From contig LSYV01000018.1 in NCBI GenBank assembly GCA_001584585.1, forward strand, positions 947,137 through 1,011,136: a DNA stretch of 64,000 bases, given 5' to 3'. This DNA is from Gonium pectorale (lineage: Eukaryota; Chlorophyta; Chlorophyceae; Chlamydomonadales; Volvocaceae). The position numbers and the translations under genes are program-made. Positions 11,075-23,695 of the stretch are shown here, piece after piece. How positions within the stretch are numbered: the stretch's first letter is position 1; each line of letters begins with the position of its first letter. The notes beneath the pieces were generated by a model, which was not told the DNA's origin, ran no database searches, and saw only the letters and a list, made by a program, of their open reading frames with translations.

Positions 11075-14000
11075 ATGCGGCCGTTCGCCCGAAGCATCCT
11101 AGCAGCGCTGCTCCCGCGCACCAGCTGCGCTTCACAGGATGTAGGCTTGCGTATCGCCGGTTTCATCACTGGGGCGAGCACATCGGGACCAACGCCAGAC
11201 GAGTGCTACGATGTGGTCATTGTGGGGGGCGGCATGGTGGGGGCTGCCGTGGCCGCACTCCTAGGTGGGCGCAAGAACCCAGGCACCCTCCACCCCTCCC
11301 ACTGCACCTGCTCCCCTATTCAGCAAGCCTGCGCTGCAAGAATTGCAGGCCGCCCGTGCCCCGCCTCCCAAACACAAGTTCGTGACCAAACTGTCTTTCG
11401 CTGCTCTTGCCGGCAGGCAACAACCGCCTGACATCACAGTTGCGAGTAGCGGTGCTGGATGTCAAGGTGTGGAATAAAAAAGCAGCACAGCCCCTAGCTG
11501 AGGGGAAGGAGATAGCAGGTCGTGGTTTAACCTGCCGTCTTAAGCGCAGTGCCGTCAGCCGCCTTGCGCGTGCAAGCGCCCCATTGCCTCTTCTTCCCCT
11601 CCGTGCAGCCCCAGCCCATCACTTTTACCCCGCCGCCGGTGCCCGAGCTGCGCGTTAGCACGGTCACCCCGGGCAGCATAGCGGTGCTGCAGACTGCGGG
11701 CGCCTGGGAGCAGGTGGCCGCACACAGCTCCGAGTTCCGGACAATGCAGGTGCGGTGCTGTGTATCGATGACATGCGCGCGCGTACCCAACGCAGAGCGT
11801 GGGCCTGGGCACAGACCATGAGGCCAGGAGCCGTTCCCACTGTTCAACGGGCCCATTGTAAGGATCGACACGCCTGCCTCCGTCCCCTTTGTCGCCGCTC
11901 TTTCGGCGCCGCCGACATCCGCACCCTGCCGCAGGTATGGGATACGTGCAGCCCGGGATTTATCCGGTGGGATGCGCAGGAGACGGGGGCAGGGCGGATG
12001 GGCGTCGTGGCGGAGAACACACTGCTGCAGGTGCGGAGGGGCAAGCACGGAGGATCGGGTCGTGGCGGGGCTGGTTAAGACCGGCCGGGCTATGGCGTGG
12101 TGGCGTTCGGATACGCGGGTTGCGGCGGGGAGGGTCAAGGTGGCGCTTTGGGATGAGTACGGGGCGGTAATCAGCTAATCACTGCTGTTCCAAGGAAAGC
12201 TAGGTTTGCCGGCAGCTTAGCGATCCTGCGTCTCGCCGCTCTCCACGCAGGCCTCCTTGCTAGACGCCGCTCAGCGCTCCGGCAAGCGGACTGAGTTCGT
12301 TTGGCCCGCCGAGGTGCGGGCGCTCCGGCTGCCGACCGAGGACGGCGCTGACCGGACCTGCAGCCGCGATGGCGGCGCTGCCGACGGCTCCGGCAGCTGG
12401 GGCGTGGAGGCGGGCCCGCGGCCGCAGCACGGGCTGGCTGAGGTGCGTCGGGCTTGGGGTAAAGACGCATTCCTGCAGCGCATGCGCCTTGAGCTTTCGC
12501 ACAATGGCTTTCCTCTCCCTCTCTCTCTACCGCTCAGCTCAAGAGCTCATGCTCCAGGTTCCATGTCCGGTGCGCGGTCAAGGGGCTCGGGCTTGTGCCG
12601 GTGTGCGTTTGTCCGGCATTGCATTCCAACCCCACATCCTCCCGCTCGCTCCGTCGCCGCAACCGCGCTCCGCAGCTGGAGCTGGCCGATGGGCGTGTGC
12701 TCGCGTCGCGCCTGGTAGTGGCGGCGGACGGCGCGGCTAGCCGCATACGGTCCATGGCGGGGCTGCGGACGTGGGGATGGGGCTACGGGCAGCGCGGGCT
12801 AGTGGCGACGGTGGAAACGGCAGGTGCGAAGGCGGGTCGGGGCCATGGGTTACGGCCGGCAGGGCAGAGCAGGGCACGACTCACGTGCGATGTCTCCCTC
12901 CCATGCCCAATACCGTAGTCGCACGTATGATTGCTGTCATGAAGCCAGCGAGCTGGAGTCTGGACATTGTGCTTTACTTGCGAATCCCCAATGCTCTTCG
13001 TTTAGACGTTCCAAATGACAGCAAGTTATGGCCCCGCCTTTGCCGTTGACGCCTTCTTGGGGGACGGGCTAAGTGGCGAAGTTGGCGTGGGCGTCACCAT
13101 GCCTTCCTACCCTGCGGACCGCCGGTCACGCAGAGCCGTCCGACACCGCCTGGCAGCGCTTCCTGCCGACCGGGCCCCTAGCGCTGCTCCCGCTGCGGGA
13201 CGGCTTCAGCGGCATCGTGTGGAGCGGGCCCCCCGAGCTGGCGACGGCGCTGGAGCGCATGGGGCCCGCCGAGTTCGGTGCAGCGGTCAACCAGGTCAGA
13301 TGTGCGCCGCACCGTGCGCACGTGAGAGAGAGTGTGTGAATGTGTGTGCGCGCGCATCGACGCAGGGTACGCAGAGGGGCGTGTATGCGAGATCCCGCGA
13401 GGCCTGGGCATGGTGCAGATCTGCGCAGCGCTGAGGCCTGGGGGAACGGGTCTGGTCTGCCTCGCAGCGCGCTGGCGGCCCGGGGGCCGAGCATGCGACC
13501 ATGCAAGCAGATGACCGTCGAGCACGGAAACGTAGGCATGATGATACCAGAGCAACGGAGCTTGACTTATGAGGCGAGATGTCCTTGCGGGGGCGCATGA
13601 AGCGGGGACGGCTTGCCGAGGCTAGCGCTCAGGCTCGCTTTCGGGTCGGAGGCGCGGCCCGGCTTTATGGCCATTGCCTGTGGGCACTGGACCATAAACA
13701 CTGACTCTGAAAGGTGCCGTAGCCGGCCCCATCCCTGCCAACACGCCAATGCTGAGACAGCCAGCTCCAACACCACACTACCACCACCACCGCCGCCGCC
13801 CCTTGCGACCAGCTCCCTGCCAAGGCGCGCCCACTTTTGCCTAACTACAAACGCATTTGACGAAGCACCGCGACTTTGCCCCGGCAAATGCGGCAATAAT
13901 CTTGCTGCGGAGTGCCGTGATCGTTTAAATGCAGACCAGGCCCCCGCGTTACTGTCACGGCCGCAGGCGCTGCGGGACCCGCCAACATCGCCGCTGCCAA

Positions 14001-15033
14001 TCCTTGGGCTAGGGCAGGGTGCCGGCTCCAGCTCCGGCCCGCTCGGCTTCTTGGGAGCCGCCCTGCAGCGCTGGGGGCCGGCGCTGGGAGGTGGCGGAGG
14101 CGGCTTTCAGGAGCCACCGCTGGTGACGGGCTGGGCGGGCGCGGCGCCGCGCTCCTTCCCTCTGCAACTCAAGCAGTCCGGGAGGTGCGTTCCTGATCCA
14201 CCTCCTCGAGGTTAGAGCCTGCTGCCCGCTGCTATGAACGCCTTGCACCGTCCACTCGTTCCGCTGCGTACAGCCGCTCCTGTCCCGGTCCGGTATTTGC
14301 AATCGGCATGCACCGGGAGGCGGTCACCCAAGCTTCTTCAGGTCGAGCGTTTGCGACCTTCTTGCCTCTATCATCCCTCCTCCACCACACACACCCCGCC
14401 CACCACCACTACCACTACCGCCACCACCGCTGGCACCACCGCCACCGCCATCGCCACCCCGTGTCTCCAGGTACGTGCTGCCCCGGCTGGCACTGGTCGG
14501 CGACGCGGCGCACGCGGTGCACCCGCTGGCGGGCCAGGGTGTGAACCTGGGCTTTGGCGACGCGCGCGTCCTGGCTGAGGCCCTAGCGGGAGCGGTGGAG
14601 GCGGGGGCCGACCCTGGGGACGCCCAGGTGCTGGCGGACGGCTACGAGGCGCCGCGGCGGCGGGCCGTGCTGACCATGGTTGCAGCCTTGGACGGCGTGA
14701 AGAAGGCCTTCGAGGTGAGGCCCAGGACGGGATGGGGAAGATTGACGGGGCTGGGAGTGGGGCGTCCGCTTTGCCGAGTGGGGTGTTGGCAAGGCCGCGA
14801 ATGCCTATGCAGGGGAGGGGTTGGGTCGGCCCGGAGCGGCAGCAGCTGGAGTGCCTGATGAAGGGCTTCGGCTCCTGGCGAGCGCGCCCCGCCCGACGTC
14901 CCCGTGTGTCCTGTGGTTGCAGGTGCAGGCAGCTCCGCTGGCGGCGCTGCGGGGCGCGGGCCTGGGCCTGATTAATGCTGTGGGCCCTCTGCGGAATGGC
15001 ATCATGCAGTACGCAATGATGGGGCAGGCCTGA
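11075..15033 (+). CDS. COQ6: Ubiquinone biosynthesis monooxygenase COQ6, mitochondrial
   Basis: A flavin-dependent hydroxylase of the UbiH/COQ6 family, which hydroxylates the benzoquinone ring of the CoQ precursor at C5 at the inner mitochondrial membrane. The N-terminus [15 protein letters not shown] is basic and Ser/Ala-rich like a mitochondrial presequence. The Rossmann motif [19 protein letters not shown] is split by the first intron. Other segments in order are [42 protein letters not shown], the DG motif [35 protein letters not shown], and the second FAD motif [20 protein letters not shown]. It ends [11 protein letters not shown] with TGA at 15031-15033. About ten exons were joined. A Gly/Ser/Pro-rich insertion (about 13950-14190) replaces the usual short loop before the GDAAH motif. 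The family identity is secure; a few inner exon edges (about 13000-13120, 13900-13950) are approximate. Confidence 0.92.
14381..14460. repeat. CCA/ACC trinucleotide-rich tract in a COQ6 intron
   Basis: A run of imperfect CCA/CCG triplets stands just upstream of the acceptor of the exon that begins with the GDAAH region. It is simple sequence that also serves as a long polypyrimidine-like stretch. Confidence 0.6.
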
Positions 15034-17218
15034 GCTCGAGCGTGAGCGGCTGAGCGCTGAGCTCGAGTGCTCCAGGGCAGGGCAGGGATCCCCGCCTGAC
15101 TCCGGCATGTTGGCTTAGGCCCCGGGTGCGGAGCCTGGGCGCCGTGGCGTGTTGAGAGCTGACGCACGTATCCGCAGACGTCGATGGACTACGGACTGGT
15201 CAGTCACGGTTGCGTATGCGCACAGCGCGCACTCTGCATAAGCGCACGCTTTGCCATTCACTGCGTCGCGGGGGGCGCAAGAATGGAGCGCCGCAAGGTT
15301 GGGCTGACAGTGTGAGCCTGACGCGCGGTGTGCCGGTCGTGTGTGAGTTTGGGCACGGGCTCCTGTCAGGCCGCTCCCGTACGGGTCGGCACCCGGGCAC
15401 GTACCAAATCTACCAATGGCATATGGCTTCATCTGTCACCCGAGCGCGTGGTCCCTAGTGGGTGGTCTGGATTCCCTCCTCGTTTACATGATCAGCCATC
15501 AGATCGGTCATCGCGTACATGCCCGCATGTACGCGATGACATGGAAATGCGCTGCAGCTACGCATGGCCTTCAATAGTAATGCCGTATCCAGACCAGGTC
15601 ATGGCCACTGGCCATCGACGAAGGCTCAGATGCCAGCGTTCACACGCAGCCCGCAACAACAGCAGCACATGGCAGGGACAGAAATATGGCAGTTGGCCCT
15701 AGTACCGTGTTGGTTTCCACGCCGGAAGCGGGTATACACCGTTCACGGGCAGCTGCGACCTGGCAAACAGTCAGGGCGGCACTCCCGTGCCGAAAGCGGG
15801 CACTGCGGGGTGTACCGGACATTAGTAGCGCACCGCCAGCAATCGGGACTGCTTTCCCCTGCTGCGCAATACTCAAATGGAACCTGGGTCAAAGATGGTC
15901 TGTACCCGCAACGCCCACATCGATTACGCTATCCGCACACCAGGCAAAATTCGCGTCGCAGGGTGCAGATGCAGTAAAAAGGGACACGCCCTAGCAAACT
16001 CCCCACATGTGCGTGCCTGGCACGCAAACACGTCAAGGGCCCGAATTAACACATGAGTGTAAGCTGTATTTGCAAAGAGCACGGCACCAGCGCCGGCAAG
16101 ATAGGACAGCTGGATGTACCGCTCTGTACCATGTATGTGGCGGGGGCGTGCTACTCAAACCCATTCCGCTTCCCCTCGGTGATCTACACCCTGTTCCAGT
16201 GCATGGGCAGCAGCGCGTTTTCGTGTATCCAGCAAACTAAAAATATTCTCCCAGCTACATGAAGTGTGACTTCCTCCGATGTGCAAATTCACGCCCTCAA
16301 ACAACGTCCAGCCCACCACCTTCGCAGCATTGTTGCACGCGCGTGCTAAGCCTACAGGGAAACTGCGATGGAGCCCGACATCAACCCTGCCTACAATTAG
16401 CACACACCTTCAGTCATCAAACCTCAGCTCCGCTGCAAGGATCCTACCGGCACATGAAACGCCGGCGTTCCGCGCCAAGTCCAGCGCCGATCGCCAACGG
16501 CGGGGCGCACGAATCACAGCACGGCCGGCGGACACTGTTCTGTCCAGCAAGAGCACTATTGTCCCCTAGCCATACCTACATAATGGCGCTGTGCGCACAC
16601 TCGCAGGGAGCGATGGCGCAACGCCACGGCGCCGCTGCATCACAACGGCGGTTCCTCCTGTGTGTGAGATTTCACCCGGAAGGAGAACACACCTGCTGTG
16701 AAGACGCGCAACAAGGTCCCATGTATGATGAGCAATGCGTTGCCACAGCGTCCCTGCAGGTCTTAACATGGCAACCATCCCCACGGCCCGCATCCCTGCA
16801 CCGCCTCCCGCTCCTGCTGCAACTGGCAGCTGACGCAGCGGTGCGGCGAAGAGGCGGGCGCGTGGGTTCGGCCCAGCCTGCTCCAAGAATCGCCTTCAGC
16901 TCCCATCCTGACGCTGTCCAGTGCGTAGTAGCTACGCAGCTGCCACCCGAGCTAGCAAGCTGCCATCTGCGGCAAACCTAGGTAACCTAGCCCAGACTAT
17001 GAACCACATGGCACGCTCTCGCTGTACTCCGGGCGCAAAGAAGCCGCACTAAGGCTCGTCCGCACCGCGACCTTCCTGCGCTGCCACCAGCACGTAGCAG
17101 TGACTGCCCATTGCTCGGCTGCAGCCCACGCTCCGCACGTGCAGCAGGGGGGCAGCTAGTGGTGCAGAGGCGCCTGAGAAAGCGGCGGGATGCTGCCCAC
17201 AGCACAAAGCGTGGCCGC
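15034..17218. other. Convergent intergenic region with a perfect hairpin
   Basis: About 2.2 kb between the stops of COQ6 (+) and the sugar transporter (-). No domain-bearing frame was found on either strand; the frames near 16259-16981 read like random GC-rich translation. It contains the 16-bp perfect inverted repeat at 15507-15540. No canonical TGTAA was found near either stop. Confidence 0.45.
15507..15540. repeat. Perfect inverted repeat, 16-bp arms, 2-base spacer
   Basis: Arm GTCATCGCGTACATGC (15507-15522), spacer CC, then its exact reverse complement GCATGTACGCGATGAC (15525-15540). It lies about 470 bases past the COQ6 stop, outside any gene I can support. It could be a transposon remnant, a recognition site, or an RNA hairpin in a 3' untranslated region. 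Confidence 0.85.
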
Positions 17219-19099
17219 TCACAATGACCCGCCTGCGGCACCGCCTGGCAATGCGCCGCCCCCGCTGCGGCCCGCACTATAGGCGCGCGACGTGATGCCC
17301 GGTTGGTTTGACCCGGAAACCGTCACCACAGAATGCAAGTCATACATCTTCTCGCCCGACGGCCCGCTGACCAGGGTCCCGCCGACCCCGGCGCTGTCGT
17401 CCAACGCCTGCCGCTCGGCCTCCTCGTCCTTGCCTAGCAGCCTCTCGCTCTCTCTCCCGCCGCCGCCTCCACTACTGATGCTGCCGGCGGCCGCGCCGCT
17501 GCCCGTGTGCGACGCTGTCGGCGCGGACTTGGCGAACACGAAGAGGAAGCCCGCGAGCAGCCCCATGCCGATGGACAGCAGGTTGGTGCGGCTGGCGGGC
17601 TCCGCGAAGTACCACATGCCCACTACCGCCACCACCACCTTGTTCATGGAGCCTGTCAGGCTGTAGATGGTGGCGGAGGTGCGGCTCATGCACCAGATGC
17701 TGGCAAAGGATACGCCAAAGCCCAGCAGCGCCCCCATCAGCACCACAATGGTGAACTCCGGGTTGCCCAGGTACGGGTAGTCCCGCAGCCGTGATGGCTC
17801 GCCAAACATCAGCGACAGCAGCACAAGCGGCGGCACCGAGAGCACATTGTTGTAGTACACCATGGACAGCTCGCTCATGCGCTTGCGCGCGGGCGGCCCG
17901 GCACCGCCGCCGCTGCCGTCGCGGCTTGAATGGCCGAGGAGGTCCGGGCTGGCCTGCCCGCCATGACGGTGGCCCGCATGGGCCCCACCGCCGTGGCTTC
18001 CGCCGCTCGGGTGCCCGCCAGGCACCGCTCCCGCAGCGGCCCGGACGACCGAGGACAGGTGGAGGCTGTATGCTGCTGTGAAGACGCAGTTCACGAGCTG
18101 CCATGCATAACCCGACGGCGAGAAGGAAAGGTCCGTCCAGCCGCCCATGGCAGCGGACAGGATCATCAGGCCGAGGCAAGCCCACACCTGCGGCGACGGC
18201 CCCGCAGCGCGACGGGTGTTGGGTGAGGGGGGACGGCCACGAGCGCAAACGCGAGTGGGACGAGAAGCTGCTGCTGCGGCGGCAGAGCCGGCGCAGTAGG
18301 GACCGCGACCCTGTCTACCGTACAAGGCACGCAGCGTTGTCGCGGAGACGACCAGCACGTGCGCATCTACCGCATCTCACCTGCCACGAGTACGTCTTGT
18401 CGAAGAAGTACCAGTCTCCCAGGATGGTGAGCAGGTTTGACAGGTTTTTCAACACTGTGAACATCCCGGCCGAGACCGACATAAGGGCGTAGAAACCTGC
18501 AGAGTCCCCAAGTCCCACGCCGAGTCCACACAACACGGTCAGGCGTGGTTGTGGATCGTGCTCTGCTATCTGGCGAGGGGCCCCGCTGCGTGATCAGCAA
18601 TGACCAGGGCACGAACACAGGCGAAGACAAGATACAAACCAAATACGGCGGCTGCCTGCTTGAGTCCAGCGAATCCGCCCCGACAACGGCCCTGTTCACG
18701 AGTTCCATGTTTCCGAGCCCTGACAGCAATCCTAACGCCGAGGGCGACGGGGCCCACGCTTGGTATGGGTTGGGGCACACACCCGAGCACGAGCCGCCCA
18801 CCTGTCGCGTTCATGAGCACGAAGATTATGTTCACGGGGAACCAAATCTTGACGACCTCCCATCGAAGAGGCTCCAGATGCAGAGCGCCCAAGAAGTCGA
18901 AGATTTTCAGCAGCAGCACGGCGATCCCAAACTGGACCGTGAGCAGCATGTTGGGCGCCGGGAACATGAATGTTGATAGCGCGTGCTTATTGAACAGGAT
19001 AGTCCCCGCTGACACAAGGCAGTAGACTGCCTCTGCCATCAGGGGGCTTGTTAGACCCGGCGAATCGCCCCATGGCCCCGCCCCAGAGGGACTCTTCAT
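17219..19099 (-). CDS. Nucleotide-sugar transporter, GDP-mannose type (TPT/NST family)
   Basis: Three exons, 18802-19099, 18381-18496 and 17219-18187, give about 460 residues, with ATG at 19099. The first hydrophobic helices include EAVYCLVSAGTILFNKHALS and NMLLTVQFGIAVLLLKIFDF. Exon 2 carries FYALMSVSAGMFTVLKNLSN. Exon 3 holds LGLMILSAAMGGWTDLSFSP, WQLVNCVFTAAYSLHLSSVV, then MVYYNNVLSVPPLVLLSLMF and a final pair of helices ending GMGLLAGFLFVFAK. The motif TGSMNKVVVAVVG matches the GALNK-type GDP-sugar-binding motif of GONST1/VRG4 transporters. These Golgi antiporters exchange GDP-sugar for GMP for glycan synthesis. A Gly/His/Ser-rich loop between helices (about 17920-18060) and a long Gly/Ser-rich tail exceed the usual family length of about 330. 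The substrate is inferred from the motif only. Divergent from ELP6. Confidence 0.88.
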
Positions 19100-19588
19100 T
19101 GGCGCACAGTCCGCCTAGTGGGCGCTGGCCTTGTCAGTGCGCGCTGAGGCGCCCAACGCCGCTGAGGCGCCCACCGCGTGCTGCCGAAAGGGACCTCAGT
19201 CTGCCAGGAGCTTGATCCATATATGTCTCAATTGATGTGCAGCTGGCTGCGCAAGCTGCATTCAGCCCTGAGCTCCTGGCAGGAGTGCTACCCCAGAGTA
19301 ATGTAGGTACTACTGATAGCGCCCTAGGGAGTGTTTCAATAGGTCTCGTCTGAACCGGAGACGAGAGGAAGCTGGTATTCGAGAGGCAGGAGCAACGTCT
19401 GCGAGTTGGAGTGGGTGTGGTGGAAACTAATGTGTCATGTAAATTGCTGTGTCAGGTGAACACAACGATAATGAGCGAGACGCATGCATCGTTTGCCCGG
19501 GCATACATGTTGCACGACACTGCACGGCACGACAATATCGGGCACTCTCGGAACGTGAACCACAATGTGCTCTCTTTATACGCTGGCC
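19100..19588. promoter_or_regulatory. Divergent promoter region, sugar transporter / ELP6
   Basis: About 490 bases between the two start codons, which point away from each other. It must hold both promoters and 5' untranslated regions. No coding frame or known element was recognised. Confidence 0.4.
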
Positions 19589-22500
19589 ATGAATGAGGAC
19601 GCGTTCCTGCAGCTGGGGGAGGAGAGCTGTCGGGGCGGCCTAACGCTGGTTAAGGGGTCGCTACGACTGCCAGGTCTCTTCGTGTTGCAGCAGTACCTGC
19701 GCCTATTCCTCCAGAAGAATTATATGGTACGAGGGGGCGGTCGCGCACGTCGCCTTTGTGCTATGGGCGGGAGCCGGGTACCTGGTCGGGTTCATAGAAG
19801 CGGGCGGGGGGCGTGACACGGAAGAGAGGGGGGCAGGCGCGGATCCGTAGGTTTGCTATGCCCCCCTCCTAGCCTTTTTGGGGGTATACCGCTGCCCCCT
19901 TTGTGGCGCGAGTTTGTTGCAGAGCAAAGGAAGCCCCAAGATGGCTCAATGCCTCGATCTCTTGTAAACCCCTCTACCCATCGTGCAATCCTACGCTGAC
20001 AGGTCGTCCTCGTGACCGCAGAGCAATCGCCGGAGCACTTCAAATATGCGGCACGGAAGGCGGTAAGCCGGAGTAAGCCGGGGGTTTACCGCCTGCATAC
20101 CGCCTGCAGTGCGCTTCCTGTATGTGTGCTCCTTGCCCCTGAGCTGGGTGTAACCGGGACCATGCACTGCGGGAACGGCTGGCTGGCACGTCAGGATGAC
20201 GCCAATCGCGCTCTTGATGCACCGCTTTAGCGTCGTGCGAACTGTAGCAAGGGGCCTACGCCTAGCTACATACATAAGAAAGATGCAGTTGCACAGCATC
20301 CTAGGAGGCCTTTTGGGCGCCTCTGTTACGCGAATCGGCCTGCCACGCGCACGTCCGCATGCTCCCCTCCCGTCTGCCTGCCGCCCTACCGCAGGGCCTC
20401 AGCCTGCAGCCCTTCCTTGAGTCCGGCCAGCTGACCTGTGTGGAGCCGCCGCTGGCGCCCACGCCCACGCTCACGCCAGCTGCCGAGGCCGCGCCCGCAG
20501 AGGCGGTGGGAGCAGGGCGGGCGGCGAGTCCGCAACCGTTGCACGCAGCTGAAGCGGAAACCACCACAGGTGCGCCTCCGGGTCCTCGGCCATTATGGAC
20601 TGCACATAATAGCCTTTTGGCATTATGCTTGAAGCTTGTCTGTTTTCAGGGGTTTGGTCCCTGCTGCAGACAAATCTGCGCTGGAGGCTGGGGGCGGCGG
20701 AGGCTCGGCGGGGGGCGGCGTGGCAGCTCCAGGGCCTGGCAGTCAGCTGCACGCACTGTATGCCGCAGTGCGTAACGCCGTGCAGAGGCGGCCACGCGGC
20801 GCGGCGGGGGTAGCGGTGCTGCTGGACTCCCTGACGGTGAGGCAAGGGGCGGGCCGCCTGTTCCCCACGGGATTGTGCTCGGACTATGAGGGTTGCCGAC
20901 CCAGCATAGCAGTGCGGTCCGCAGGCAGCTATGTAATTGATGGTAGCAGGGGCTATGCTGGTGGGTTGATGCAGCTGCGTGCAGCCTCTGCAAGGAAACT
21001 GGTCATGCTCGAGCGCGCAATACGCGTCAAATTCCCAGCTACTGCGCGTGTTGGAATGCGCTGCAGTGGCGGAGCCCCGTAACGGAGTCGCCCCGTCCCC
21101 AGTGGCCATGATCCACCCTCTCTTTAGTTTTGAAACGGTCCGGGTGTGTTCGCCTCGCATAGCACCGCACGGCACTGCAGGTCGCATTTCGATCATACCT
21201 CTGCACCCTGTTTCCCACACGCAATGTTTCCGGCCCCATCTAGGTGCTGGCGGGCTTGTGTCCAGGGCGCGAGGACTGGAATGCCTTCCTGCACTATTGC
21301 TGTGGGGCTGGCGATGCCGCACCGTTGTTCCCGAGCTGCAATGGCAACGCGGCCGGCGGGCGACCGCAGCAACAGCTGCCGATCGACGAGTCGCACCAGG
21401 AGCAGGTACGCCATGCCAGGTGGCCATTGGTTAGGAGGGGTTAATGGTAATGTACAATAGCCGCGGCTACGCGGCATTGCCGAATTTCCGCAAAGGGTTT
21501 CGGCCGGAGCCTAGTGGGCAGGATGGGGGCCGGGGGCCATGCTGGTGATGATGGGATCGGCGGCGCGAACAAAGGTAGGCATGCGTCTGCCAGTCAGGCT
21601 GCGCTCGGGTCGGTGAAAGCTCCGCTTGACCCGCCTACGGCGCGGCGGCGGGTTGCGACAGGTTTGGGCGACGCCTCGAACCAGCTGCGTACTGCTGTGC
21701 AGGTGCCGTATTGTGTTGTGGCTGGAGTGTACGATGATGTCCCCGACGACAGGCCGTGGCTGGCCTCCCTGGAGCACAGGACCAACGTGAGCCCCGGGGG
21801 TGTGGGTGTGGTATGGATGTGCCTGCGTTGATGGCTACCATGGCAGGGAATGGCGTGCACTGTTCGGGAGAAGTGCTTCGCGGCTTCCCCTCTGGGTCGG
21901 GCGGTCCCACATTTCCAGGTGGGCAGGCGTTTATCAGGTGTCGCTGGGCCCCTACGTGGCGCAGGGTGCCTCAGGGGCCCCTACATCGCAAACCTCCACA
22001 CACACCGCCTCTCGTGGCGCTGGCACGCGCCATTTTGCCCATCCTTCTCCTCTGCAGGCGGTGCTGTCGGTTGAGCCACTCCCCGGCCGGATCGCTGACG
22101 TGGACGGCATGGTGCGTGTGCCTGACGTCCTTAGATGTCGATACAGATACAGATCAAAGGCTCCCCAGAGAGGGGTTGTCAAAGGCGTGCACCGGTTCGC
22201 TGATCGTCTCCATGCCACCTCTACTGATGGGACCGACTGCTGGGCATGTCCCTATGCCTGGCATGAAGGCATAGCTCGCGGAGATCGTGAGAAGGCTGGC
22301 GCGCCGGATTACACCTCCGTGATCGGCTGTACACGTCCGCTGGAAATGCAGGCAGCACAGTTCCTGCTCCCACGCCCCTGATCATCGCGAGACCACCACA
22401 ACCTCTGATCGTTTTTTTGCCAATTGTGTTTTGGTGTCCCCCGTGCCCGGTGGCCTTGGCCGATCCCTTTCAGGTAACGCTCACCAGGCGATGTCTGCCA

Positions 22501-22653
22501 CAGCTAACCAGGTGCTGGGCCGGTGGCGAGCCATGCGGCGCTGTGCCGGCTACTGCTTCCGCGCTCCCACCGCTGCAACAGTCCCTGTACTTTCGCTCCA
22601 CTGACCTGGCCATCAAGTGGATGCCATTGGTGACCGCGCACGAGCTGCTGTGA
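19589..22653 (+). CDS. ELP6: Elongator complex protein 6 (ELP6)
   Basis: An ATPase-fold subunit of the Elp4-Elp5-Elp6 subcomplex of Elongator, which modifies wobble uridines of tRNAs. Exons joined in order begin with MNEDAFLQLGEESCRGGLTL and LRLPGLFVLQQYLRLFLQKN. Next are VVLVTAEQSPEHFKYAARKA, the GLSLQPFLESGQLTCVEPP segment that aligns with the Elp6 G-SL----GQL--LE motif, LYAAVRNAVQRRPRGAAGVA and VLLDSLTVLAGLCPGREDW. These are followed by YCVVAGVYDDVPDDRPWLAS, VLSVEPLPGRIADVDGM, and a last exon ending FRSTDLAIKWMPLVTAHELL. An upstream in-frame ATG at 19565 would add eight residues; 19589 gives a start more typical of the family. An Ala/Pro-rich insertion follows the GQL segment. The degenerate P-loop expected for Elp6 is consistent with the absence of a clear Walker A motif. 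Confidence 0.82.
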
Positions 22654-23695
22654 CCGAGCGAGCAGCGTGCCCGTATGGTGGAAAGCATGGCGGTGACAGA
22701 CGCACGAGCCGTGCCTTGGCGTTGCGTGACAACGATGATGTTACCGGCGGCTTTCTGTGCGGTTAAACTGCACGAGCTCTTGTCTGGGTTGCCCATTTGC
22801 GGGTAGCTCCCGTGCTTTAGGGGTGAAGGGTTAAGGGGTGCCGGAAGCGGGTTGGGACACCTTTCTGGTTGCAATAGCGTCATCAAACGTGATCACCGCA
22901 GGCTATTGAACAGACACGCTGGGATGCGTCCCAGCAAAGCCGCATGCCAGTGGCAGGAGATGCGCGAGGCGCTGCTCACGCAGCTGCCTACACATGCCAG
23001 CAACGTTCAGGGAGTTGTGTCCTACGGGCCGTGCCCATTCAATGGCGCCAGACTTTCGGCGGAAGTTTTGATGCTACGATAGTACGGTTGCTGTACCAAA
23101 TGCCGGCAGGCAGTTGGGTGTGGGCGAAGGTATTACATGGTAGATTGCTTGGAGATGCCAAGTTTGCGCTGTTCAGCGACGTGCTATGACGACGCTTGTA
23201 ACTAGAGGCCCAGCACAGGCCTGCCGCGCGCCGCAACCGTAAGCATAGGTCAGCTTCTCTAGGAAGCCTACTACCCCGCCTAGTACTCTAGCGCACAATA
23301 CCACACCTAGCACACCAGTGGACTTGAATGCACCGCCCACGGCATGCCGTGCACCAGGCACCCATCGTATGCCTGCCACAACGTATGTGCCGCATCTTGC
23401 CTCCGGCACGGCACAACTCAACCAGCTGCACAATAAGGTATGCCCTTTTCCCCATAAGCTCGCCCGCACAGCCATGTATCTGCGTCGGGCACAAAGCCGC
23501 GAGCGAGTCAGCAGTGAGCTATGACGCCGCCCCAGCGCATCAGTTTGTCAACAAACGAGGGCGGCCTGCGCATGCCACCACCACCAACGGCCACGCGCTA
23601 GAGAGAAAAGCACGGCAAGGGGCATGCCACGCTCCACCAAAGTCGTGGGCAGCCGTCAATGGACACCGTTCGCAATGGCCGCATTGCGGCCAGCC
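22654..23695. other. Convergent intergenic region, probably ELP6 3' UTR
   Basis: The stretch lies between the ELP6 stop and the stop of the minus-strand Gly-Tyr-Pro-Pro-repeat gene. A TGTAA at 23197-23201 suggests that ELP6 has a 3' untranslated region of about 540 bases. A short frame at 22852-23082 shows no recognisable domain and is probably part of that untranslated region. Confidence 0.45.
23197..23201 (+). terminator. Candidate polyadenylation signal TGTAA (ELP6)
   Basis: TGTAA on the plus strand about 545 bases after the ELP6 stop, at a distance typical of volvocine transcripts. It rests on the motif alone. Confidence 0.4.

Noticed and set aside
12257..12718. Possible short independent plus-strand gene
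   Set aside because: It starts inside and reads the same phase as the COQ6 exon [16 protein letters not shown], so it is part of COQ6 plus intron read-through.
16259..16981. Plus-strand frame of 240 codons
   Set aside because: No domain, low-complexity Arg/Ser/His composition, and overlapping frames of similar length on other phases; treated as intergenic.
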